Origin: Motilimonas eburnea
GTDB lineage: Bacteria > Pseudomonadota > Gammaproteobacteria > Enterobacterales > CBDFNC01
NCBI RefSeq assembly: GCF_021295345.1
Contig: NZ_JAIMJB010000011.1
Coordinates: 1 to 64,000, forward strand
Length of the DNA stretch: 64,000 bases
Direction: 5' to 3'
Below the pieces are notes generated by a model. That model saw nothing but the letters and a program-made list of their open reading frames with translations. It made no database searches and was not told the DNA's origin. The position numbers and the translations under genes were made by a program. Below, piece after piece: positions 1-8,597 of this stretch. Position 1 is the first letter of the stretch; every line of letters starts with the position of its first letter.

Positions 1-1311
1 GAATGGGGCGGGGCTATCCAAACCTTGTTTGTGGTGGTGGCCATCTTGATGCTGGCGGTGGTGTATTTTTCACAATCTTTCCGGCAAAAAGTGAAGGTGT
101 TTATTGCTAAGCACTTTTTTGCGAATCGCTATGAGTATCGAGATGAATGGCTCTCCTTAACTCAAGACTTAATGGAGCAACCCAAGCAGCAGTCATCCTA
201 TCAATATGCGTTGACTGTGATGCTCAAGCGTTTAAATACGGATACAGGCGCCATTTATCAGGTACAAGATAATCAAGTGACACTCATGGGCACGAGTCAG
301 TTATCTCACCCTGTGGCGGCGGATCAGCTTACGGGGTTAACCCAATACTTTAGCCAGTCCTCTTGGGTTATTGATGTCGCTGAGTTTCGTAATTCACCGC
401 AGCGCTACCCCGGCTTAGTGATGCCCCAGGGGGTGATGGCCATGGGGCAGTTATGGTTGGTGGTGCCGGCTTTTTATCAACACCGTTTAGTGGCGTTGAT
501 TTTTATCGGGCAATCGCGGGCGTTAACTCAGCTAAACTGGGAAGACAGGGATTATATTAAGGTATTGGCTAAGCAATTAGCCCATTACTTGGTGTTGCAT
601 CAAGCCCACCGGGCGTTATCTGAAGCTAAGCAATTTCAGGCGTTTAATCAGATGTCCGCCTTTTTGGTACACGATTTAAAAAATACCTTATCGCAACTTT
701 CCATGATTATCAGCAATGCTGAAAAACATAAGCGCAATCCTGAGTTTATTGATGATAGTTTAGCCACGGTAGCGAATGCCGTGCAGCGTATCAGTCGAGT
801 GGTTGAGCATTTTCGTTCGAACGCGGGGCAACCGGCTAGTGCGACCGAGGTCGATTTAGCTCAGCTGTTGCAGCAGGCTTGTCAGCGCTGTAGTCAACAT
901 GTTCCTGTGCCTAAGCTGGAGATATTAGCGGGGGCGCGAACCTGTGTTGACCCAATACAGTTGTTAGAGGTGCTTCAGCACTTGATTACCAATGCGCAAG
1001 ATGCCACGGAGCCAGAGGGAGAGGTGAGGGTGCGTTTGTCACTGGAGCATGATGTTGCCTCGATCGCTATCCAAGACACGGGCTGCGGTATGGATCAAGA
1101 GTTTATCCGTTCACGCTTATTTACCCCTTTTGATACCACCAAAGGGAATGCCGGGATGGGGATCGGCGTTTACGAAGCGAAGCAGTTTGCTATGGTTAAT
1201 AAAGGGCAATTGAATGTGGTGAGCGAGCCGGGAGTGGGAAGCTGTTTTACCTTAACCTTGCCGATTGATGCCAGTTGCCAAGAGAAAAGGCAGCACAAGG
1301 AGGCAAAATGA
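1..1311 (+). CDS. prsK: XrtA/PEP-CTERM system sensor histidine kinase PrsK (5' end outside window)
   Basis: The reading frame is open to the first base, so only the C-terminal 436 codons are present; the missing part should hold most of the membrane segments (the visible part starts within a hydrophobic helix). A GAF-like sensor region follows (about residues 60-200). The kinase core then shows an H-box (FLVHDLKNTLSQ), an N-box (HLITNAQDAT), a G1 box (DTGCGMD) and a G2 box (GMGIGVYEAK). The stop overlaps the start of the next gene (ATGA), which encodes the matching response regulator. The pair is the PrsK/PrsR system of exosortase A loci, thought to control expression of the locus and its sorted proteins. 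The family call rests on architecture and context. Confidence 0.9.
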   Translation, partial: EWGGAIQTLFVVVAILMLAVVYFSQSFRQKVKVFIAKHFFANRYEYRDEWLSLTQDLMEQPKQQSSYQYALTVMLKRLNTDTGAIYQVQDNQVTLMGTSQLSHPVAADQLTGLTQYFSQSSWVIDVAEFRNSPQRYPGLVMPQGVMAMGQLWLVVPAFYQHRLVALIFIGQSRALTQLNWEDRDYIKVLAKQLAHYLVLHQAHRALSEAKQFQAFNQMSAFLVHDLKNTLSQLSMIISNAEKHKRNPEFIDDSLATVANAVQRISRVVEHFRSNAGQPASATEVDLAQLLQQACQRCSQHVPVPKLEILAGARTCVDPIQLLEVLQHLITNAQDATEPEGEVRVRLSLEHDVASIAIQDTGCGMDQEFIRSRLFTPFDTTKGNAGMGIGVYEAKQFAMVNKGQLNVVSEPGVGSCFTLTLPIDASCQEKRQHKEAK

Positions 1312-2690
1312 AAACCGACAAACCTGTATTACTGGTGGTGGAAGATGATCTCGGCATTCAAAAGCAGCTTAAATGGGGGCTCGACCAGTTTGAGCTTGTC
1401 TTTGCTCAAGATCGTGCGAGTGCCATTAAACAATTGCGCCGCTATGAGCCTAAGGTGGTCACCCTTGATTTGGGCCTACCTCCTGATCCTGCCAATGCCA
1501 GTGAAGGCTTGGCCACGTTGAGTGAGATAGTCGCTTTAAGCCCGTTAACTAAGGTGATAGTGGTGACAGGCAATGAAGATAAGGCCAATGCCATTGAAGC
1601 GGTCAAATTAGGGGCGTATGACTTTTACCATAAGCCCATTGATGCTGATATTCTCACGATCCTGGTTAAGCGTGCTTTATGGCTTCACGAATTAGAAAAA
1701 GCGAATCAAGAGTTTAGCAAGATAGATTTGCGCTTAGCTCGAATCATTGGTGATAGCCCTGAAATTCAAAAGCTATGTCGTGTGGTGGAAAAAATCGCGC
1801 CAACGGAAATCACGACCTTGATCTTAGGTGAAAGTGGCACAGGTAAAGAGGTGTTTGCGCGAGCCATTCATGATTGCAGCTTACGCAAAGATGCGCCTTT
1901 CATTGCGATTAATTGTGCCTCAATCCCTGAAAATTTATTAGAAAGTGAATTGTTTGGTTATGAGCGCGGTGCCTTTACCGGCGCCCATAAGAAAACCCAA
2001 GGTAAGATTGAGTGTGCCCAAGGTGGTACTTTATTTCTGGACGAAATCGGTGACATGCCCTTGTCGCTACAAGCCAAAATGTTGCGCTTTTTACAAGAGA
2101 GGGTGATCGAGCCAGTGGGCAGTCGCCAGCAAATTGATGTTGATGTGCGAGTGATTTGCGCCACCAATAAAGATGTGTTGGCAATGGCTCAGCAGCAGGC
2201 GTTCCGTGAGGATCTCTATTACCGAATCAGTGAGATGACCTTGCAGTTACCCGCCTTACGTGAACGAGGCAGCGATGTGCTATTACTGGCCCGGGCTTTC
2301 TTAGTGAATATCAACAAGGAGTTGGGGGCACATATTAAAGGGTTTGACGACAGTGCGTTACAAGCCTTGTATCAATATCATTGGCCGGGAAACATTCGAG
2401 AGCTGCAAAACAAGTTGAAATCGGCGGTGATCATGGCCGAGGGGGGGCGCATCAGCGCGCTGGATCTGTCTTTGCCCAGCTCACTTCAGGCTAAGCCTAA
2501 CCAACCGTTTAACTTGCGTGAAATTCGTGAGCAAGCGGAGAAAAATGCTGTCACAGAAGCCTTAAGTTTTAGCGATAATAATGTATCAAAAGCGGCAGAA
2601 TTATTGGGCATTACTCGGCCGACCTTGTATGCCTTACTTGATAAGTATGCCATTAGTTCGCAAGTGGACAGTGCGAGTCAAATTGGATAA
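1308..2690 (+). CDS. prsR: XrtA/PEP-CTERM system sigma-54 response regulator PrsR
   Basis: This 460-residue NtrC-type regulator has a receiver domain (about 5-125, phospho-acceptor Asp54 in TLDLGLP), a sigma-54 AAA+ domain with Walker A GESGTGKE and the sigma-54 contact loop GAFTGA, and a C-terminal Fis-type helix-turn-helix (NVSKAAELLGITRPTLY). I chose the ATG at 1308 because it overlaps the prsK stop and follows an ideal AAGGAGG at 1297-1303; an in-frame upstream start at 1275 lies inside prsK. It should receive phosphate from PrsK and activate sigma-54 promoters. I found no convincing -24/-12 element upstream of either polysaccharide operon here, so its targets may be elsewhere. Confidence 0.93.
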   Translation: MKTDKPVLLVVEDDLGIQKQLKWGLDQFELVFAQDRASAIKQLRRYEPKVVTLDLGLPPDPANASEGLATLSEIVALSPLTKVIVVTGNEDKANAIEAVKLGAYDFYHKPIDADILTILVKRALWLHELEKANQEFSKIDLRLARIIGDSPEIQKLCRVVEKIAPTEITTLILGESGTGKEVFARAIHDCSLRKDAPFIAINCASIPENLLESELFGYERGAFTGAHKKTQGKIECAQGGTLFLDEIGDMPLSLQAKMLRFLQERVIEPVGSRQQIDVDVRVICATNKDVLAMAQQQAFREDLYYRISEMTLQLPALRERGSDVLLLARAFLVNINKELGAHIKGFDDSALQALYQYHWPGNIRELQNKLKSAVIMAEGGRISALDLSLPSSLQAKPNQPFNLREIREQAEKNAVTEALSFSDNNVSKAAELLGITRPTLYALLDKYAISSQVDSASQIG

Positions 2691-2704
2691 GTGCAGGGAC
2701 AAAA

Positions 2705-2725
2705 AAGCCGGCATCTCGCCGGCTT
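2705..2725 (-). terminator. Rho-independent terminator, mainly for the minus-strand hpf gene
   Basis: An 8-bp perfect stem AAGCCGGC/GCCGGCTT encloses a 5-nt loop. On the minus strand it is followed by six T residues (the A-run at 2701-2706), so it ends transcripts from hpf. It lies just after prsR and may also stop the converging prsKR transcript, though it has only two T on that strand. Confidence 0.85.
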
Positions 2726-2750
2726 GGAAAAGATGGCACCTAATTAATGA

Positions 2751-3113
2751 TTAATCATTAACCAGTTTCATTTCTTGAATGATTTCATGGGCTATTTCAG
2801 GCGTGGTCGATACGGGTTTAGCGTGACGATCTGCCTTAAGCTGGCCTTTTCTGTGAGTCAGTGCCGCATCGAGCTTTTTAACGGCATTGGAGATGGCTGG
2901 GTAAAGTTGCTCCGCGGTGCCGCGTGCAGAAATTTGTGCGCCTTCGTAAGTGGTGCTGACTTCTAGGTGTGACTCTGAATGCTGTTGAGAAATGATCACG
3001 TTTAACGAGATGATACTTGGAAAATGTGAAGCGATCTTGGCAAACTTTTCTTCTAAATGTTGAATGATGTTATCGGTGATCTTGGTGTTGTGGCCAGTAA
3101 CATTTATTTTCAT
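2751..3113 (-). CDS. hpf: Ribosome hibernation promoting factor / RaiA family
   Basis: A 120-residue protein of the short HPF/YfiA (RaiA) type, which binds the 30S decoding region in stationary phase and stabilises idle ribosomes. It begins with the typical MKINVTGHN strand and has the family pattern of beta strands plus helices with a basic stretch near KKLDAALTHRKGQLKADRH. The tail after residue 95 is longer than in classical short HPF (about 95 aa) and nearer RaiA length, so which paralogue it is stays open. A good GAGGG ribosome site sits 7 nt before ATG. It is not functionally linked to the neighbouring polysaccharide genes. Confidence 0.9.
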   Translation of the reverse strand: MKINVTGHNTKITDNIIQHLEEKFAKIASHFPSIISLNVIISQQHSESHLEVSTTYEGAQISARGTAEQLYPAISNAVKKLDAALTHRKGQLKADRHAKPVSTTPEIAHEIIQEMKLVND

Positions 3114-3278
3114 ATGAAGTCCCTCTTCACTGTGATAGTCGGTTACAAATAATGTAACGCATTGTTTTAGGGTTGCTTTCAGTTTAACTCTTTAAGAAAA
3201 ATAACCTATAGGTAGATACAATTAAACGGATAGGCATTTATCTATATAAGGCTTTGGCTCCCCCGTTTCAAGTTATAT

Positions 3279-3307
3279 ATGACGTTTAAGTGTCATTTAA
3301 ACGTCAT
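3279..3307. repeat. AT-rich perfect inverted repeat
   Basis: Arms ATGACGTTTAA and TTAAACGTCAT (11 bp, perfect) flank a 7-nt spacer. It lies between the stop of the small lipoprotein gene and the hpf promoter region. There is no T-run, so it is either a weak terminator or a regulator site for hpf. Confidence 0.5.
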
Positions 3308-3329
3308 AGTTGTGAGTGGCAATACAGTT

Positions 3330-3701
3330 TTACAAACCGCATTCGATGAATTCAAAAGCCAGCCCTTGCTCGGTTAGCTTGTCTATGCTGTCAAACCCAG
3401 CTTGGTTAGCTTGGTCTACATCTGTGTTCTTGATCTGGTGTAAATGGATACCTGTGCCTCCAGCCCCGCACATGGCAATCACGCCCATGTCTGTTATTTG
3501 ACCGCAGCTTGAACTCAGTACCTCGACATTGGCGGTTTGTAATAGGGCTGCGGTATCGGCTAAAGGCGCGGGTGGGTGTTCACATTGAACATAACCGTCT
3601 GAGATATAGACTAGGCTAGTACTTTCGTGCGCGGTGCTATTGCAACCACTCAAGGTGACAGATAAGGCGACAATGACAAAGGATAAAATGCGTTTGCTCA
3701 A
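3330..3701 (-). CDS. Small hypothetical lipoprotein
   Basis: The 123-residue product starts with a lipoprotein signal peptide and lipobox LSGC (Cys about residue 20), so it should be an envelope lipoprotein. The mature part contains four cysteines (CEHPPAP, SSSCGQ, AMCGAGG, and Cys near the end), which could form disulphides. The start codon is TTG: an ideal AAGGAG lies 6 nt upstream and there is no nearby ATG. It lies 26 bp downstream of the LacI-type regulator on the same strand and could be co-transcribed. I do not recognise the family and infer no function. Confidence 0.7.
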   Translation of the reverse strand: MSKRILSFVIVALSVTLSGCNSTAHESTSLVYISDGYVQCEHPPAPLADTAALLQTANVEVLSSSCGQITDMGVIAMCGAGGTGIHLHQIKNTDVDQANQAGFDSIDKLTEQGLAFEFIECGL

Positions 3702-3727
3702 TGAGCGCTCCTTAGTAAATGGATTGG

Positions 3728-4741
3728 CTAAATACAGTCTACGGCTGGACCGACACTGTCTCGTTCAACGAGTTCGGGTTTTAAAATGATATCTTTACCT
3801 AAATGGTGTGGATCCGCCATAATTTCAAATAATAAATCTGTCGCTGTCACACCCAGTGAATCGATAGGTTGACGCACAGTGGTCAGCGCAGGATAAGTGT
3901 GCTTTGCATGAAAGTTATCATCATACCCAATGACGGAGATGTCTTGCGGTACTTTAACTCTCGCTTGCCTTAATGCCAGTAATACCCCTGCTGCAATATC
4001 GTCGTCACCAGCGCAAATGGCAGTGTAGTCGCAATTAGATCGTAGCAGTTTTTGCGTCTCTTGGTAGCCAAACTCTTCACTAAATTCGCCATGAATGATC
4101 TGATAATGGGTTTCGTCAATGCCAGCATCTTGCATCGCTTTGATAAACCCTGCTTTTCTTTTAATGGCATCGGGGTAGCGAGGTAGCCCTGCCAGCATTA
4201 ATATGTTTTTGTGCCCATATTGAATCAGATGTTGGGCCGCAAGGTAGCCGCCGTATTCATTATCTACCAGCACGGAATTGGGTGATAAAGTAGGGGCAGA
4301 CAGGCCTAAGGTAACCACAGGTGTTTGGCTATAATTGAGGCGCTTAATGGTAGCGGGATCGGGCTGGTTCTCAAGGTAAACAATCAGTCCGTCACACTGA
4401 CGAGACTTAAATGTCTGGATCGCATTGGCTTCTTTTTCCTGTTTGCCAAAGCTGCTGGTGGTGAGAATACTGTGTTGGTCGCGGTTTAGGCGACTTTGGA
4501 TCCCACCCAATAGCATGGCGTAGTAAGGGCTGGATATATCCACCATGACCACGCCGATCATGCCGGATTTGTTGCTTTTTAGCCCCTGTGCAAAACCATT
4601 GGGATGGAAGTTGAGCTCGGCGATGGCTTGTTCCACTATGGCTCTGGTTTTTGAGGAAACGCTGCCTCCCGGGTTAAGTACACGAGACACAGTTGACTTG
4701 GAAACACCTGCTTTTTTTGCTACATCAGAGATTGAGGCCAT
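3728..4741 (-). CDS. LacI/GalR family transcriptional regulator
   Basis: The product (337 residues from this start) has an N-terminal LacI helix-turn-helix (ISDVAKKAGVSKSTVSRVLN), a hinge, and a periplasmic-binding-protein-like effector domain (from GMIGVVMVDISSPYY to about residue 330). Such proteins bind palindromic operators and respond to sugars or nucleosides. An in-frame ATG at 4750 adds three residues; neither start has a clear ribosome site. No sugar transport or catabolic gene is adjacent, so the ligand is unknown. Two identical palindromes upstream suggest autoregulation. Confidence 0.92.
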   Translation of the reverse strand: MASISDVAKKAGVSKSTVSRVLNPGGSVSSKTRAIVEQAIAELNFHPNGFAQGLKSNKSGMIGVVMVDISSPYYAMLLGGIQSRLNRDQHSILTTSSFGKQEKEANAIQTFKSRQCDGLIVYLENQPDPATIKRLNYSQTPVVTLGLSAPTLSPNSVLVDNEYGGYLAAQHLIQYGHKNILMLAGLPRYPDAIKRKAGFIKAMQDAGIDETHYQIIHGEFSEEFGYQETQKLLRSNCDYTAICAGDDDIAAGVLLALRQARVKVPQDISVIGYDDNFHAKHTYPALTTVRQPIDSLGVTATDLLFEIMADPHHLGKDIILKPELVERDSVGPAVDCI

Positions 4742-4810
4742 TGGATCCATTGTTATCTTGAGGGAAAAATATTGAGCTTGTTACTCGAATACCTGCGCGC
4801 TTGGAGCATT

Positions 4811-4869
4811 TTGCCAAGATTGGCATTTGCTTGCCTTTCTTTGCCAAGATTGGCATTTGCTTGCCTTTC
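4811..4869. promoter_or_regulatory. Tandem 30-bp repeat carrying two LacI-like operator palindromes
   Basis: Two copies of a 30-bp unit (4811-4839 and 4841-4869 identical) each contain TGCCAAGATTGGCA (4812-4825 and 4842-4855), a perfect 6-bp inverted repeat around a 2-bp centre, the usual geometry of a LacI-family operator. They lie 71-128 bp upstream of the LacI-type gene in its only plausible promoter region. Centre-to-centre spacing of 30 bp is close to three helical turns. Confidence 0.65.
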
Positions 4870-4980
4870 ACTGTAAGCCCATTCATTTTTAGTCTAAGTA
4901 GTGTATTGATAAAAGCAACACCATGCATAAGGAAACGTGAGCCTTACCTAGGCCGAGATGTCGTATCTGTGCATTAGGTC

Positions 4981-6015
4981 CTAAGGCTTTACCTTATTTT
5001 GGATGTTTTTTTCTTTGATTAATTTGTCTAGGTAGCGCAGCAATTTAAGTTTATCCATCATGGTTTTATCTAGGTATTGAAATACTTCTTCTAAATGTTC
5101 ATAGAGCAATTTTACTTGCGTATTTTGATCTGAAAGTGGGCTGGCTACCTTGGCTGTCACATTCTGTGCACTTAACGGTGAAGGCGGCAAGGTGGCGTAC
5201 TCTTGTTCTTGAATAAATTCCGCGTTGACGGTTTCAACGGCTTCTTCGTTGATAAAGTTGGCCTCTTCGAGAAAGGTAAACAGCATGAGTCGATCACAAA
5301 AGAGATTGATGATCCGTGGGATCCCTCGGGTATAGCGATGGATCAAAGGGAAACAACCGGGGGCAAAAGCGGGATTGTTCTGCCAGCCAACGTGTTTTAG
5401 GCGATGTTCAATATAGTGACGGCACTCTTCACTGGTCAGTGGGGGTAAATGGCAAGAAGCGATGATACGTTGTCGAAACTGCTCCATATTGGCGCCTTTC
5501 AAGGTATCTCTTAGCTCTTCTTGGCCTAATAAAAAGCTTTGCAGCAGTGGGCGGTTGTCATGTTGAATATTGGAGAGCATGCGCAGCTCTTCAATGGATT
5601 CTGCCGGCAAGTTTTGCGCTTCGTCGACCAATAGCAAGGTGCGTTTCCCTTGGCTGAAGTTGTGGTTGAGATAATGTTCGATTTGCTGCAGCAAGCTGGC
5701 CTTGTCGACCTCGTTAGGCAATTGAAGGTGAAACCCGGTGGCGATCAGCTTGAGTAAATCCATGGGTGAGAGGCTGGTGGTTACCAATTGAATCGCTTCC
5801 ACTTGCTGAGCATTTAAATTGGACACTAAATGCTTAGCCAGGGTGGATTTACCTGTACCAATAGAGCCCGAAATAACAATAAATCCTTCACCTTGGTCGA
5901 GGCCGTATTGCAGATAGGACATGGCTCGTTTGTGTTCTTTACTGGCAAAGAAAAACTCAGGGTCGGGTGTGAGCTGGAAAGGCTTGGCGCTAAGAGAAAA
6001 GAACGCTTCGTACAT
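4981..6015 (-). CDS. XrtA-associated ATPase (PEP-CTERM locus secretion ATPase)
   Basis: A 344-residue AAA+/ExeA-like ATPase with the N-terminal MYEAFFSLSAKPFQLTPDP pattern seen in this family, Walker A GSIGTGKST (about 51-59) and Walker B LLLVDEAQNL. It has the layout of the 'putative secretion ATPase, PEP-CTERM locus' subfamily and is the last gene of the minus-strand export operon. The role, probably energising or coordinating polysaccharide export, is inferred from context. A perfect AGGAGG site precedes the ATG. It starts 8 bp after the stop of the upstream outer-membrane gene. Confidence 0.9.
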   Translation of the reverse strand: MYEAFFSLSAKPFQLTPDPEFFFASKEHKRAMSYLQYGLDQGEGFIVISGSIGTGKSTLAKHLVSNLNAQQVEAIQLVTTSLSPMDLLKLIATGFHLQLPNEVDKASLLQQIEHYLNHNFSQGKRTLLLVDEAQNLPAESIEELRMLSNIQHDNRPLLQSFLLGQEELRDTLKGANMEQFRQRIIASCHLPPLTSEECRHYIEHRLKHVGWQNNPAFAPGCFPLIHRYTRGIPRIINLFCDRLMLFTFLEEANFINEEAVETVNAEFIQEQEYATLPPSPLSAQNVTAKVASPLSDQNTQVKLLYEHLEEVFQYLDKTMMDKLKLLRYLDKLIKEKNIQNKVKP

Positions 6016-6023
6016 AACGCCTC

Positions 6024-7568
6024 CTAGAATACGACTTGATAGCTTAACTTAATGCTATTTTCATCTGTGCTTTGTGCTTCGCTTTTACGGTGGATATAGG
6101 TATAACCCAGCACGATCAGTGAGCGGCGTCCGAGTGTATGACTTAGGCTAATCCCATGATTTTGTTCTTGGTCGGTGTAGCTCACATCGTCTTGCTCTAA
6201 GAATCTTAATTCTGAGCTTAACTGGATACTGGTTTTTTGACCGACGCGCCACGCCCACGCAAATAGGCCGCCATAATCATCGGTGTCTGGCGTATCACTG
6301 AAGTAATCTCGTTGGATATAAAATAGGCTGAGGCTAAAGGTATGTTTACGCGCCTTGAACACGCTACTCAACTTACCATCACGACTTAAAAATAGCTCGT
6401 TATCAATGGAAGGGAGCGCGCTGTAGAGGTTGACGACTTGTTGATCGGGCCCGACTTGTGGGTTGGTGAGGCTAGAAAACTCACATTGACTCAGATCGTT
6501 AATTGGCCCAGCCGGACAAATCAAAGAACCACTATTACTGAACTGGCGATTGAGCTGGCTGGCAAAGGATTCGATTGACTCCTTATAGGTGAGTTGGCTG
6601 CGGATCTTACGCACATTGTGATACAAGCTGAAATCATAGGCATCGCCATAAAACCGTTTGCTGTAACTGGCATTGAGGCCGGTGCGTAGGCTAGGTACCC
6701 AATTCACCCGTGCGGCCCAGTAATCATCGTTCGATTTTTTTAAGCTGAAGTTGTAGCTGACATCAATATAACTTCGGTCACTGGGGGTAAAGCGAATACC
6801 TGGCCCCCAGGCTGCCGTGTCGAGATCATTGCTGTCAGGGACATCATTTTCTTCCCAATAGCCATTGATGAAAACGGCCCAATGCTCAATGAGACCATAA
6901 CCTAAGGTGACATTAGCTGATTGGCTTAGGCTGCGTTTTTCTTGGTGAGGTTTTTGATGGTTTAAATCATACCCCAGTTGCCAAAAGCTGCGACGAAAAT
7001 CACGGCCACTTAAGCCTGCTATGCTCAGGTTATAGCCTAAGGTGTCGTTACTGGATTTTTCATCAACGTAATAGAGGTCGCTGTTTAAGCTCAGTTCGGC
7101 AAGTTTGCCAATAGGTTGTAGCCACTCTATCCCGAGTTGATAATTGCCTACGGTTTCGAGATTATCCGGGTTGTTAGTGTAATCGGGCAATAAGCCTTCA
7201 TTGATGTTGCTGATTTGCTGATTGGCACTGACGTTACTGAACAACCGAATGCGATCTTGCCAGGCCTTCATATCGGCTTGTAAGGTGAGGTCGTGATAGC
7301 TTTCAACTTCGCCTGCATCGGTATAATACTGGCCTTGAAAGTCGTATCTTGCCCTTAATGTGGCATGGTTACCGTTTCCGGTAATGCCAAAGCCGGGCCG
7401 AATCGACAAAATGACATCGTCACTGGCCTTAATGGCATCCACTGTGACGCTATCTGAATATTCGATGCTGGTTTCAACTGAGGCACTGCGCTGCCAATTT
7501 GCACCAAGGGCATAAGGCGATAATAACGTGGTAATAATGATGGCAAAACAGCTATTGGTTTTCGGCAT
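6024..7568 (-). CDS. XrtA/PEP-CTERM system-associated outer-membrane beta-barrel protein
   Basis: About 514 residues with a signal peptide (MPKTNSCFAIIITTLLSPYALG) followed by many alternating amphipathic strands and a terminal aromatic residue (LSYQVVF), as in outer-membrane beta-barrels. It matches the family of large outer-membrane proteins found beside the tyrosine kinase and ATPase in XrtA loci, and may form or assist the exit pore. Starts at 7589 or 7580 are also in frame; I prefer 7568 because it gives a compact signal peptide and overlaps the upstream kinase by only 17 bp. The exact function is unknown. Confidence 0.8.
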   Translation of the reverse strand: MPKTNSCFAIIITTLLSPYALGANWQRSASVETSIEYSDSVTVDAIKASDDVILSIRPGFGITGNGNHATLRARYDFQGQYYTDAGEVESYHDLTLQADMKAWQDRIRLFSNVSANQQISNINEGLLPDYTNNPDNLETVGNYQLGIEWLQPIGKLAELSLNSDLYYVDEKSSNDTLGYNLSIAGLSGRDFRRSFWQLGYDLNHQKPHQEKRSLSQSANVTLGYGLIEHWAVFINGYWEENDVPDSNDLDTAAWGPGIRFTPSDRSYIDVSYNFSLKKSNDDYWAARVNWVPSLRTGLNASYSKRFYGDAYDFSLYHNVRKIRSQLTYKESIESFASQLNRQFSNSGSLICPAGPINDLSQCEFSSLTNPQVGPDQQVVNLYSALPSIDNELFLSRDGKLSSVFKARKHTFSLSLFYIQRDYFSDTPDTDDYGGLFAWAWRVGQKTSIQLSSELRFLEQDDVSYTDQEQNHGISLSHTLGRRSLIVLGYTYIHRKSEAQSTDENSIKLSYQVVF

Positions 7569-8589
7569 ATTGGTATCCATACCCAGCATAAAGGTTTTTA
7601 GTTTGTACTGATTTATTGAGTACTAAGCCTATGGCCCGATCTGCGTTTAATAGGCTGATAGCAGATTCTAAGCTATGTAATGGCGTTTTATTTTCTTCAA
7701 CGACAACTAACTGCTGCCCGACTAAGCTGGTTAAGGCTTGGGTTTCATTAATGCCGAGCAGTGGCGGCGCATCAAAAATGATCACCCGATCTGAATAGCG
7801 TTCGGCAAGTTCGCTGGCTAAGTTGGCCATGCGCTCACTGGCTAATAGTTCACTGGTCAGATGGTGCTTGCCGCCTGCCGGCATAATGCGCAAGTTAGGT
7901 ATATTGGTATTATAGATAATTTCTTGTAATGTAGAGGTTTTTCCTAGCAAATAGTCGATCAGGCCCACACCTGCACGTACCCCCAAGGTGTGACAAATGG
8001 AAGGACTAAGTACATCTGCATCCACTAACAGCACGGTTTTCTCTGGCTCCATGGCGATACTTAACGCCAAATTAAGTGCTGTGTGGGTTTTACCCTCATT
8101 ACTTAATGCACTGGTGAGTAATACCAGATTGGCATTGGGCAAGGTATCTTTGAGTGGCCCAAAAGCGGTCTTTAGTACGCGTCTTTTAACAAAGCGAAAC
8201 TCTTCGTGAGTCTGGCTGCGCTCATTGCTGTCGACCAGAAACCCTTGTTGTTTTAATTTATTCAGGTTCAAGTTTAAGCTCTGTAGCTCAGATGCTTGAT
8301 GTGCTGGCCTTGGGGCGGATTGAGAGGTTGCTTTAAGCACTGCTTCAGGCATTGCTTCAGGCGCTGCTGTTTGTGTCGCTTGGACGTCAGCTGGGTTTGA
8401 GGCGGGAGGCATCGTGGTAATATCATTGGTGATCGCCTTTACTGGCGCCACATCCTGAGCGATTACTGGCTCAGGAGCTTGGGGCTGTGCATTTGCCGTC
8501 TCAAGGTTAGATTTTTCTTCCTGCTCTTGTTTGGCTAACTTTTCAGCGTGCTGCTGCTTTTTAGCGAGGGCTTTTTCAATAATGCTCAT
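7552..8589 (-). CDS. XrtA-associated tyrosine autokinase
   Basis: A 345-residue cytoplasmic BY-kinase. Residues 1-115 are an Ala/Pro/Gln-rich linker; the kinase domain follows with Walker A SNEGKTHTALN, Walker A' LLVDADVLSP and Walker B FDAPPLLG. The C-terminus carries a tyrosine cluster (YAGYGYQYAENQ), the expected autophosphorylation site. It has no membrane segment of its own and should work with the Wzz-like protein encoded just upstream (stop 8 bp before this gene). Phosphorylation cycles of such kinases control chain length and export of exopolysaccharide. AGGGA precedes the start. Confidence 0.92.
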   Translation of the reverse strand: MSIIEKALAKKQQHAEKLAKQEQEEKSNLETANAQPQAPEPVIAQDVAPVKAITNDITTMPPASNPADVQATQTAAPEAMPEAVLKATSQSAPRPAHQASELQSLNLNLNKLKQQGFLVDSNERSQTHEEFRFVKRRVLKTAFGPLKDTLPNANLVLLTSALSNEGKTHTALNLALSIAMEPEKTVLLVDADVLSPSICHTLGVRAGVGLIDYLLGKTSTLQEIIYNTNIPNLRIMPAGGKHHLTSELLASERMANLASELAERYSDRVIIFDAPPLLGINETQALTSLVGQQLVVVEENKTPLHSLESAISLLNADRAIGLVLNKSVQTKNLYAGYGYQYAENQ

Positions 8590-8597
8590 CTGTATCC

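Noticed and set aside
1275-1307. Upstream in-frame start for PrsR
   Set aside because: It lies inside prsK and lacks a ribosome site, whereas ATG 1308 has an ideal AAGGAGG and overlaps the prsK stop.
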